A DNA stretch of 64,000 bases from BACL27 sp947488385 (GTDB lineage Bacteria; Actinomycetota; Acidimicrobiia; Acidimicrobiales; Ilumatobacteraceae): NCBI GenBank assembly GCA_964203655.1, contig CAXNMJ010000001.1, forward strand, positions 186,001 through 250,000, written 5' to 3'. Shown piece after piece: positions 44,987-53,256 of the stretch. The notes under the pieces were generated by a model. That model saw only the letters and a list, made by a program, of their open reading frames with translations. It did not search any database and was not told the origin of the DNA. Positions within the stretch are counted from its first letter, which is position 1; each line of letters begins with the position of its first letter. A program made the position numbers and the translations under genes.

Positions 44987-46169
44987 TTACTTTCCGGCGC
45001 CAGACTCTTTGACCACACCACGAGTGATCAACTCATCGACATTTTGAATTCCCCAACTTTGCAAAACTTCGCGCGTGTTCGCCCCAGCCCCAACCGGTGC
45101 GGTCGGCAAACTTGCAACCGTCCGCGAAAATCTCGGTGCTGGCGCAGGCTGAGTTGTGCCAGCAATCTCGATAAAAGTTTTGCGCGCCACATTATGTGGA
45201 TGCTTCGCCGCCTCGCTCATTGTCAGAACTGGCGCAAAACAAACGTCCGTGCCTTCCATGATTTTGCACCACTCGGCTTGCGTTTTTGTTGCGAAAACTT
45301 CTGTCAAACGTTGCTTCAACTTCGGCCACATTGTGCGATCTTGCTGATTTGCAAACTCAGCATCGCTTGCCAACCCAGTTAGCTGCAACAACTGCGCATA
45401 AAACTGCGGTTCAATCGATCCAATTGAAACGATACTTGCCATCGCTGCATTTGTAGACATCATAAAAATGTGCGCCGCTGTCAAGCATGTTGGTGCCGCG
45501 CGCATTTTCGTCATGAAGTCCAATATTTTTAAAACCCCAAAACATCGACATCAAAATTGCCGAGCCGTCGACCATCGCCGCATCTACAACTTGACCTGCG
45601 CCACTTCGCTGTGCTTCGAGCAACGCGCACACAACACCGTATGCGAGCAACATTCCGCCACCGCCAAAATCGCCGACCATGTTTAGTGGCGGCACGGGCG
45701 CCTCGCCCGCGCGACCAAAGTGCGCCAATGCTCCAGCAAGCGCAATGTAATTAATGTCGTGACCCGCAGCGTTTGCATACGGTCCGTCTTGCCCCCAACC
45801 AGTCATGCGCCCAAACACGAGTTTTTTGTTTCGTGCCAGACAAACATCGGGCCCAACTCCAAGACGCTCCATTACTCCGGGGCGAAAACCTTCAATCATT
45901 GCGTCAGCTTTTTCTACAAGCTGTAACAACGCTTCTACACCGTCTGCATGTTTCAAATCGATCGCCACATTTTTGCGACCGCGTTGCATTACATCCCAGT
46001 TCGCATTCGAACTTTGCGTGTCGCGCACAGCCTGCACCCGTTCAACACGAATAACTTCGGCACCCATATCGCTGAGCATCATCGCCGCAAATGGCCCTGG
46101 CCCAATACCGGCAATCTCAATTATTTTGTAGCCCGTCAACGGACCACGAGATGCACTAGTGCTAGCCAT
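44987..46169 (-). CDS. CoA transferase family III / alpha-methylacyl-CoA racemase (apparent frameshift near residue 247)
   Basis: Two frames join at KCSDGKY-VSIGSIEPQFY if one base near 45431 is removed, giving about 393 residues. Typical features are LTGYKIIEIAGIGPGPFAAMMLSDMGAEVIRVE, RGRKNVAIDLK, EGFRPGVMERLGVGP and the catalytic Asp in AGHDINYIALAGAL. The pattern is closest to alpha-methylacyl-CoA racemase, acting on branched-chain or sterol-side-chain acyl-CoAs. The start shares a base with the hydrolase stop (TGATG). Confidence 0.87.
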
Positions 46170-47047
46170 CAGTGTTTCGCCACAAAGCCAGAGATCAGCT
46201 CAACCAAATATCCCCAAAGTGGTTTGGGCATGTCGTGACCCATATCGTCAACCAGCACGAACTCTGCTCCAGGGATCAACTCGGCCGTGCGCTCTCCGCC
46301 TGAGGGTGTAATCAAAGTGTCATCTTTGCCGTGCACCACAAGTGTCGGCGTTTTTACTGCACGAAGTTTGTCGGCACGACGACCTGAAGCGTAAACAGCA
46401 GCAAGTTGACGCGTTGAACCTTGCGGATAATACATTCGATCAAAATCTCGAGCCGCTGATTTTTTTGAAAATTCGTCACTGCGATATTTTTTTGAGTGAT
46501 AGATCTGATAAATAACAGAGTGTTCGATGAATCCGGCACGATCAGACGGCGTCTCAGACAACAAAGCATTAATTGCCTCTGGCATTGCCTGACCATATTC
46601 TGGTTCACCAGACATTGACATCACCGAAATTAGTGAACGCACTCGCGTTGGGTGCTCAATCGTCATAACTTGGGCAATCATTCCGCCAAGCGAAACACCG
46701 AAAATGTGCGCGCGATCAATTCTTAGAAAATCTAATAATCCAACGACATCGGCGGCCATGTCAGAAAGCGTGTAAGGCACGGGCGGCACCGGCTCTTCCA
46801 TCAATGCAGCGGCAATAACGCCATTCAAATCAACCTGCACACCGTCAAACTTTGTTGATAAACCGCAATCTCGGTTATCAAAACGAATTACATACAAATT
46901 CTTGGCAGCAAACATTTTGCAATATTCAGTGTCCCACTTGACCATTTGGGCGCCGTGCCCTTCCATAAGAACAAGGGCAGGATTTTTTGAATCGCCAAAT
47001 GTTTCGTATTCAAGTTCAATCGTCGACGAAATTTTTGCTTTTGACAC
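46169..47047 (-). CDS. Alpha/beta hydrolase
   Basis: 292 residues. The nucleophile elbow is GVSLGGMIAQ, the acid lies around VVHGKDDTLITP and the histidine in DDMGHDMP. FDNRDCGLSTKFDG is typical of the aclacinomycin-methylesterase-like branch. It is a soluble esterase or C-C hydrolase of unknown substrate. Overlap with the CoA-transferase start suggests a shared acyl-CoA or ester pathway. Confidence 0.87.
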   Translation of the reverse strand: MSKAKISSTIELEYETFGDSKNPALVLMEGHGAQMVKWDTEYCKMFAAKNLYVIRFDNRDCGLSTKFDGVQVDLNGVIAAALMEEPVPPVPYTLSDMAADVVGLLDFLRIDRAHIFGVSLGGMIAQVMTIEHPTRVRSLISVMSMSGEPEYGQAMPEAINALLSETPSDRAGFIEHSVIYQIYHSKKYRSDEFSKKSAARDFDRMYYPQGSTRQLAAVYASGRRADKLRAVKTPTLVVHGKDDTLITPSGGERTAELIPGAEFVLVDDMGHDMPKPLWGYLVELISGFVAKH

Positions 47048-47104
47048 GTCGTTATTCTCTCCCGTTTCTGCTCTTCAGGTCAATTACTAGAGTGATTAAA
47101 GGCT

Positions 47105-48109
47105 ATGACTAACAAGCAACTTTCATTTAGATCCCCTGGTCGCGTCAACTTGATTGGCGACCACACTGACTACACGGGCGGTCTCGTTTTACCAATGGCC
47201 ATTGATCGCTACACAACAATTAGCGGCACCCGCACGCCTTCAACGATTCGGCTTCGCAGTCAAAACGAGCCAGAAACAGTCGAGTTCGAATTGCCGATTT
47301 CGTCGCCCGAAAAAGTCACACCAAGTTGGGGTCGATACGTCGCTGGTGTCGCCGCCGAAATGCAAAATCGCGCCCACGGATTCGACGGCGAAATTTCATG
47401 CACAATTCCGATTGGCGCTGGCCTGTCGTCAAGTGCCGCGCTCGAAGTTGCAACCGCGCTCGCCCTCGGCGACACGAGCACACCAGTCGAACGCGCGAAA
47501 CTTTGCCAACGCGCCGAACACCGCGCAGTTGGCGTGCCCTGCGGAATCATGGATCAACTTACGGTCACGTCTGGCATCCGCGACCATGCTCTACTAATTG
47601 ATTGTCACGAGCTGACGATTTTGCCAGTGCAGCTGCCTAACGATGTAAAAGTCGTCGTTCAGTTCATCGCCGAGCGCAAGCTGACATCTAGTAGCTACGC
47701 CGAACGCGTCGCACAATGCAACGCGGCTGAAGAAATCGTTGGCCCCTTGCGCCTTGCCAACTTGGCGTCACTAGCGAGCATCGCTGACAAAACTATTTTT
47801 CGTCGTGCACGACATGTTGTCAGCGAAAATCAACGCGTTCGTGACTTCGCTGCGATGTTGCGCACTGGTGATCTCAAATCTGCCGGCAAACTAATGATCG
47901 AGAGTCACAATTCTCTTGATCACGATTTCGAAACTTCAACACCGCAGATGAACAGCGCTGTCGCTGCTGCAATCTCGCAACCGGGCGTATACGGCGCACG
48001 CATGACCGGCGGCGGCTTTGGTGGGTGCATCGTCATCTTGGCTGACGCCGCAGCAAAAATCGACGGCTGGCAAGTTCGCGCCGTCGCCGGCGCCACCCAA
48101 CTCGACTAA
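47105..48109 (+). CDS. galK: Galactokinase
   Basis: 334 residues, on the short side (usually 350-390). The GHMP features are the galactokinase signature GRVNLIGDHTDYTGGLVLP, the ATP loop PIGAGLSSSAALEV, GIMDQLTV with the catalytic Asp, and MTGGGFGGC near the end. It phosphorylates galactose at C1. No other Leloir gene is present. It is divergent from the hydrolase and convergent with the PH-domain gene, one base apart. Confidence 0.92.
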   Translation: MTNKQLSFRSPGRVNLIGDHTDYTGGLVLPMAIDRYTTISGTRTPSTIRLRSQNEPETVEFELPISSPEKVTPSWGRYVAGVAAEMQNRAHGFDGEISCTIPIGAGLSSSAALEVATALALGDTSTPVERAKLCQRAEHRAVGVPCGIMDQLTVTSGIRDHALLIDCHELTILPVQLPNDVKVVVQFIAERKLTSSSYAERVAQCNAAEEIVGPLRLANLASLASIADKTIFRRARHVVSENQRVRDFAAMLRTGDLKSAGKLMIESHNSLDHDFETSTPQMNSAVAAAISQPGVYGARMTGGGFGGCIVILADAAAKIDGWQVRAVAGATQLD

Positions 48110-48709
48110 TTAGCCGAGCAGTTTGCGCTTTTGTTCGTCGAACTCTGATTGCGTGATTGACCCGCGCAACAACATCGCCTCAAGTCGCTCGAGTTGGGCC
48201 ACTACTGGGCTGGCATCAGCACTCTTGCCCGTGCGCGCATGAATCGCCTCGTGAATCATGTTCTGTACTTGTTCGGGGTTGCGAATATCTCCAAACAATT
48301 GTTGACCGTCTTCGCTTGCCGACTCGATCAACAAATCTCCCGCGCCGAGCATCCGCTCCAAAATTGATTGCGCAAAATTTACGTTGTTGACTCGCTCAAG
48401 TGGAATCTCGACTCCGCGACGTGCGAGAACACCCTCACGAAAAATCACGCGCTGCGATGTGACGACAAAATATGTTCTTGACCAACGCAAGACGACCGTA
48501 ACCAAACTGATCAACGCCAACACGAGTGCGACCAGCAAAACCCGAACAACACCCGTCTTGAACCATCCATCGCCAAGTTGTTGCGCGTAAACCACCATCG
48601 CCAACAAAATCACCACGACTGACCCCGGCTTCACAAACACAACCCAGTGCGGGTGAAGATCCAAATTGATGTGCTCACCACGATTCAACAGTCTTTGTGG
48701 ATAAGGCAT
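48110..48709 (-). CDS. PH-domain (bPH2) membrane protein with SHOCT-like tail
   Basis: 199 residues. Two membrane helices (about 25-42 and 55-75) are followed by a bacterial PH-like domain starting YFVVTSQRVIFREGVLARRGVEIPLERVNNVNF. A C-terminal SHOCT-type motif reads QLERLEAMLLRGSITQSEFDEQKRKLL. Such proteins are widespread in Actinobacteria; no biochemical role is known. Its start is 45 bp from the divergent helicase gene. Confidence 0.82.
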   Translation of the reverse strand: MPYPQRLLNRGEHINLDLHPHWVVFVKPGSVVVILLAMVVYAQQLGDGWFKTGVVRVLLVALVLALISLVTVVLRWSRTYFVVTSQRVIFREGVLARRGVEIPLERVNNVNFAQSILERMLGAGDLLIESASEDGQQLFGDIRNPEQVQNMIHEAIHARTGKSADASPVVAQLERLEAMLLRGSITQSEFDEQKRKLLG

Positions 48710-48742
48710 GCTTCAAACTTAGTTACTCGCACACGCACCGCC

Positions 48743-48754
48743 TAGCGTTATGGC
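48743..48754 (+). promoter_or_regulatory. Candidate leaderless promoter -10 of the UvrD2-like helicase gene
   Basis: TAGCGT at 48743-48748 is six bases before the GTG at 48755, with no Shine-Dalgarno. Confidence 0.4.
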
Positions 48755-50683
48755 GTGGACGCCGAACAACTTTTGCAGGGTATGGACCCTGACCAACGTG
48801 CGGCCGTCACCTGCCCCGAGACCGCAACGGTTTTGCACGCAGGCGCAGGTTCCGGAAAAACTCGCGTGCTCACCCACCGCATTGCATATCGAATTGCCAA
48901 AGGTACAGCCGACCCGCAACGTGTTCTTGCAATCACTTTTACTCGTGAAGCCGCCAGCGAAATGCGTCGCCGACTCAAAAATTTGGGCGTCTCAAGAGAT
49001 TCTCAGTCGGTAACAGTTGGCACTTTTCACGCAGTCGCACTCGCACTGTTGCGTCAACGCCTCGCCGACACACACAAACAGATGCCATCAATCGTGCACA
49101 ACCGCACTCAACTTGTGGCTCAAGCTGCAAAAGATCATCCGATGTCGTCTCGCGCTCGCGAACTACTGACCGAAATCGATTGGGCGCACGCACGGTTGAT
49201 TTCTCCCGCCAATTACGCGCAAACAGCAAAACGACTCGGGCGTTACACGGCGGCACCGCACAACGAGATTGCCAATATCTACAAAGAGTACGAACAACTC
49301 AAAGTTCAACGCAACACTCTTGATCTCGATGATCTCATCGCTCGTGTGATCGAAGCAATGCGTGCCGACAACGCGTATGCCCAAGCCGTGCGCTGGCGCT
49401 ATCGCCACATCTTTGTCGACGAAGCCCAAGACATGAACCCTTTGCAATACGAACTCTTTGAAGCAATACGCGGACAACGAGCCGATGTTTTTATTGTCGG
49501 CGATCCGATGCAAGCCATTTATGGCTGGAACGGCTCAGAAAAAAAGTTATTCGACGAATTGCCAGACAAGATTCGAGGCACAACAGTTTTGCGCCTGCCA
49601 AACAACTATCGCTGCACTCCACAAATTCTGTCTGCCGCAACATCGGTAGCAAAAATTGTGGATGAAAACATCGACGTACGCGCAATGAAATCAAACGCAG
49701 AGCCAGTAATCCTGCGGGGTTTCGACGACGCCGAAGCCGAAGCCAACGGCATTGTTGATTGCCTCTGGCAATACGCACGACTTGGTGGCATCGACCCGTG
49801 GCAATCGGCCGCCGTTTTGGTTCGCACGAACATTCAAACCGAATTAATCGTTGACGCGCTCGTCAAAAACAATATTCCTGTGCGCACAAGTCGCCCCTCA
49901 AAAGAATTGACTTCAGCAATCGCCGATGCGTCACAAAGCACGAATCGCAACGAACTTGCGACATGGGTAACCGACGTGCTCACCGAGTCAGAGTCAGAGG
50001 TTCAGCGTTGGGTCGCCGAGCAGGTGCAAGTATTTCTAAAACTTGATCACCCAGGCTCGGTCGACGGCAGAACATTCACCTCGTGGATGCGAGCCACTTC
50101 GGCCGACCAGCTCAACACCGACGGCGTTGAAGTTCTTACTTTCCACTCTGCCAAAGGTCGCGAGTGGGACTGCGTGGTTGTCGCCGGAGCAGAAGTTGGT
50201 TTGATGCCCCATAACTCAGCCGTTTCAAAAGATCAACAAGACGAAGAAGTTCGACTTGCCTATGTCGCGTTAACTCGCGCTTCGCAGCAACTATTTGTTA
50301 CTTGGTGCGAGACCAGAAAAAATCGCACTGCTGGTCGCAGCAGTCTCTTGGCTGGCATAAGTAGCGAGCCCGTAACTGAATCAGCGCCGCCTACCTTTAA
50401 AAGAACTAAATCAAAGCAACCGCCAGTTGTTTCACTTGAAGATGATTTGCGAACTTGGCGCAGTTCACGTGCCCGTGTAATCAAACAATCAGTAGAGACA
50501 GTCTGCAGCGACTATGAGTTGCGACTAATCGCCAAGCAGTTGCCAAAGACGACCGAAGAACTTGCAGCAATCGTCGGGCAAATCACCGCAAGACGCATTG
50601 CTCCCGACGTTTTAGCAATCGTCGCCCGCGCAGAAACGAAATTGAATACAAAAGCTGCGCTGGCAACGAATATAACTAGCTGA
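48755..50683 (+). CDS. UvrD/Rep-family DNA helicase with HRDC domain (UvrD2-like)
   Basis: 642 residues from a GTG. Superfamily 1A motifs are AGAGSGKTRVL (Walker A at 29-36), TFTREAASEM, IFVDEAQDMNPLQYE, GDPMQAIYGWNG, LPNNYRC, VLTFHSAKGREWDCVVV and VRLAYVALTRA. A C-terminal HRDC domain (about 570-635) follows. This matches mycobacterial UvrD2, a 3'-5' helicase. UvrD2's Cys4 zinc motif before HRDC is not evident. The start lies six bases after a -10-like element. Confidence 0.9.
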   Translation: MDAEQLLQGMDPDQRAAVTCPETATVLHAGAGSGKTRVLTHRIAYRIAKGTADPQRVLAITFTREAASEMRRRLKNLGVSRDSQSVTVGTFHAVALALLRQRLADTHKQMPSIVHNRTQLVAQAAKDHPMSSRARELLTEIDWAHARLISPANYAQTAKRLGRYTAAPHNEIANIYKEYEQLKVQRNTLDLDDLIARVIEAMRADNAYAQAVRWRYRHIFVDEAQDMNPLQYELFEAIRGQRADVFIVGDPMQAIYGWNGSEKKLFDELPDKIRGTTVLRLPNNYRCTPQILSAATSVAKIVDENIDVRAMKSNAEPVILRGFDDAEAEANGIVDCLWQYARLGGIDPWQSAAVLVRTNIQTELIVDALVKNNIPVRTSRPSKELTSAIADASQSTNRNELATWVTDVLTESESEVQRWVAEQVQVFLKLDHPGSVDGRTFTSWMRATSADQLNTDGVEVLTFHSAKGREWDCVVVAGAEVGLMPHNSAVSKDQQDEEVRLAYVALTRASQQLFVTWCETRKNRTAGRSSLLAGISSEPVTESAPPTFKRTKSKQPPVVSLEDDLRTWRSSRARVIKQSVETVCSDYELRLIAKQLPKTTEELAAIVGQITARRIAPDVLAIVARAETKLNTKAALATNITS

Positions 50684-50686
50684 CTT

Positions 50687-51391
50687 TTAGCCCTGTTGGG
50701 CTTGACGAATCTCAAGCAACCGCTCAAAAACTTCTGGGCGCATCGACACGAACAAACCCTTGGCCTCGGCACAAAGTGTCTCGCCGTGATGCAAAGATCC
50801 GGCGACGCTAATTTTGCGACCATCTACCGAAACCACCCAGCCTCGAAACACCACCGGTTTTTTCAGGGGTGTCGGCGATCGATAGTCAACCGTCAAGTTC
50901 ACCGTCATGCCAGGGTTGCCACTCAGCGACTGAGCCATTCCGAGAACTTCGTCAAAGTAAGCAGCGATGAAACCACCGTGCACACAACCAGGTGGCCCTT
51001 CGTATGCGGCTTCAAAAGTTGCGTGACCAATCACGACCGAGTCTCTTCCACCGTCACCCTCAATGCCCATCTTCATCGGCACGCTCAGTGGATTGATTCC
51101 TCCAATGATCGGACTGCGATCTAAAAAGCTGTTCATCGGCACCGCAAGCGAACCTTCAGCAGGGCCTGCATATTCATGTGAGTGTGGCCGTGCCTGCAAT
51201 CTGGCTACGGCCTGGTTGATCATCTCGCGTGTCGCCTCGAGTTCTTCGACAGGCGCCGATGTTGCAAGCAACTCGTCAATTGCCGTGCGCAATTCTTTGG
51301 CGATTTCAATTCGAAGTTGATCTGTTGGTGAGTGTTCTTGCGTGCGAATATGAAAACCCTTGAACGCACTTTCATACTCTGGAGCGGCCAT
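50687..51391 (-). CDS. PaaI-like hotdog-fold thioesterase
   Basis: 234 residues. A helical N-terminal extension of about 110 residues precedes a hotdog domain with GPPGCVHGGFIAAYFDEVLGMAQ and MTVNLTVDYRSPTPLKKPV. The HGG motif and the Asp in the following helix match acyl-CoA thioesterases. Substrate unknown. It converges on the helicase gene (three bases apart) and is four bases downstream of xthA. Confidence 0.82.
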   Translation of the reverse strand: MAAPEYESAFKGFHIRTQEHSPTDQLRIEIAKELRTAIDELLATSAPVEELEATREMINQAVARLQARPHSHEYAGPAEGSLAVPMNSFLDRSPIIGGINPLSVPMKMGIEGDGGRDSVVIGHATFEAAYEGPPGCVHGGFIAAYFDEVLGMAQSLSGNPGMTVNLTVDYRSPTPLKKPVVFRGWVVSVDGRKISVAGSLHHGETLCAEAKGLFVSMRPEVFERLLEIRQAQQG

Positions 51392-51395
51392 ATGT

Positions 51396-52172
51396 CTATT
51401 TTTCTTTGATTGTGATCGTTACAGGTACGTGATCGCTTGGTTTCTCACCTTTGCGTGCGTTGCGATCGATCTGCGATGTTTCGACCCGGGCAAGCAACGA
51501 TTTGGTTGCCAATAAAAAGTCGATTCGCATTCCCTCTCCTTTATGAAAACTGCCGTTGCGATAGTCCCACCATGAAAAAACTTTTGGCTCAGGGTGCAAT
51601 TCGCGAAAGACATCGGTCAAACCCCAAGCACATAGGTCGGCGAACACTTCGCGTTCTGGTGCACTCACGTGTGTTGCGCCGGCAAACTTGGTCACGTCCC
51701 ACACATCATCATCTGTCGGAGCAATATTGAAGTCCCCTCCAATAACTATTTGATCTGTGGGTTTGCCCAGCGCAGCAGCATGTTTCTTCAACTTCTTCAT
51801 CCACTCCAACTTGTATTTGTAGTGATCGTCTTCAAGACTTCGACCGTTTGGGACATAGACGCTTACTACTTTCACGCCCCCGCAGGTTGCCGAAATAATT
51901 CTTGCTTCATGATCTTGCTCGATTGGCTTCGCAAAGTTCGTTACTACATCTGTTAGGCCGACTTTTGAAATAATCGCCACACCATTCCATTGGCCTTGTC
52001 CAAAGTGTGCCGACTCATAGCCAAGTTCAGTGAACGTCAATGCCGGAAACACTTCGTCTTTCATCTTTGTTTCTTGCATGCACAAAACATCTGGCTGATT
52101 TTCTTTGACCCACTGAGTCACGCGCTCAAGGCGAGCCTTCAAAGAGTTCACATTCCAAGTTGCGATCAGCAC
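51396..52172 (-). CDS. xthA: Exodeoxyribonuclease III
   Basis: 258 residues from a GTG: LIATWNVNSLKARLERV, the metal Glu in MQETKM, GDFNIAPTD and the C-terminal SDHVPVTITI. It is an AP endonuclease and 3' exonuclease for base excision repair. TACGGT on the minus strand (52184-52179) is six bases before the start codon, so a leaderless mRNA is likely. Confidence 0.94.
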   Translation of the reverse strand: MLIATWNVNSLKARLERVTQWVKENQPDVLCMQETKMKDEVFPALTFTELGYESAHFGQGQWNGVAIISKVGLTDVVTNFAKPIEQDHEARIISATCGGVKVVSVYVPNGRSLEDDHYKYKLEWMKKLKKHAAALGKPTDQIVIGGDFNIAPTDDDVWDVTKFAGATHVSAPEREVFADLCAWGLTDVFRELHPEPKVFSWWDYRNGSFHKGEGMRIDFLLATKSLLARVETSQIDRNARKGEKPSDHVPVTITIKEK

Positions 52173-52210
52173 GAGAACACCGTACTAAAAAATTACTTAG
52201 CGCTTCTTAT

Positions 52211-53242
52211 TCAGCGCTTTTTATTGGGAGCGCTCTTCTTGGCAACAGGCTTACCGTGTCGCGCACGACGCTTGGCTTTTTTGGTCTGTTGAGTTCGTGG
52301 CGCACTCGCCTTCGTGCCACGTGCCGCCGATTGTGCAGACGACTTGGCAGCGTGTTTGACGAGCGCGAGTGACTCCATACCTGCGACGGCTAGTTCAACG
52401 CTGCGTCGCGAAGGTGTGTAACCCACAACAACAAGACTCAAAGTGGTGCCAAGCTTCACGTGTTCACGCGCGCTTCGCGGAATCGGATTGGCCATCAGTC
52501 GCATTGCCAGATAACCAGAAATTTCACCAACTTTGACATACACGCCATGCGAGGCGTAACTGTCGACTACGCCCCTGAGTTTTGCGCCGATTGGATTCTT
52601 TTCGACAAAATTTAAAAACGGAGTGACATCATTCAACTTTGGCACTGGTTTTTGTGCTGGCTTAGTTAATGCTTTTTGTGCCTTGGTGGCTCCAGATGTT
52701 GGCCGCGAACTCGGCGGCGGAGACTTCGGCACAGGCATCGGCTTCATCGGAGCGCGTACTGATTTTGCCCGACGCAATGTCGCGGCAGTCTCACGACCTG
52801 CTTGTTTGCGCACCGGCAAACGCTGAATAAACACCCAGCCAACATTCGGCACTGGCTTGCCGCCGATAAGTCGACCTTCGTCAAACAACCACTTGTATTG
52901 ATCATGAAACTCTTGATAACTGTCATTTGAGAGAACACTTGCTTTGACTTTCTCGGCGATTGTCAAAACGAAGCCGTCTCCTCTGCCCACAGCACCAGCC
53001 GGTGGAGCCACAAGTTCGTTGTTGTTAATTGCTTCATCGAACTCTGCTCGTTCACGACGGTCAATTCGGTGCCCGAAAGTTGCGTCAACAACCACAGTTA
53101 CTTTTGTTCCCGGAAACTCTTTGATGAACGCCAAGACGGCATCGTTCAATTGCTTAAGACTTGGCTCGGTTCTACCTTCGGTTGCAAGATTTGAGCCGTC
53201 TACAACGACGTGGGAGAACGACTTAATCACCCTCTCATTCAA
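52211..53242 (-). CDS. NYN (Zc3h12a-like) ribonuclease-S1 RNA-binding fusion protein
   Basis: 343 residues in three parts. An N-terminal NYN/PIN-like domain (about 8-140) has the acidic residues D15 (VVVDGSN), D53 (VVDATFG), D89 (GRGDGF) and D107 (LSNDSYQEF), the layout of regnase-type endonucleases. After a proline-rich linker an S1 domain (about 217-288; GAKLRGVVDSYASHGVYVKV) follows. The tail (297-343) is almost only Lys, Arg, Ala, Ser and Thr. It probably cuts or matures RNA in contact with the ribosome or polysomes. It is 14 bases downstream of kgd and 38 bases upstream of xthA. Confidence 0.72.
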   Translation of the reverse strand: MNERVIKSFSHVVVDGSNLATEGRTEPSLKQLNDAVLAFIKEFPGTKVTVVVDATFGHRIDRRERAEFDEAINNNELVAPPAGAVGRGDGFVLTIAEKVKASVLSNDSYQEFHDQYKWLFDEGRLIGGKPVPNVGWVFIQRLPVRKQAGRETAATLRRAKSVRAPMKPMPVPKSPPPSSRPTSGATKAQKALTKPAQKPVPKLNDVTPFLNFVEKNPIGAKLRGVVDSYASHGVYVKVGEISGYLAMRLMANPIPRSAREHVKLGTTLSLVVVGYTPSRRSVELAVAGMESLALVKHAAKSSAQSAARGTKASAPRTQQTKKAKRRARHGKPVAKKSAPNKKR

Positions 53243-53256
53243 CCACCGCGAACTAG

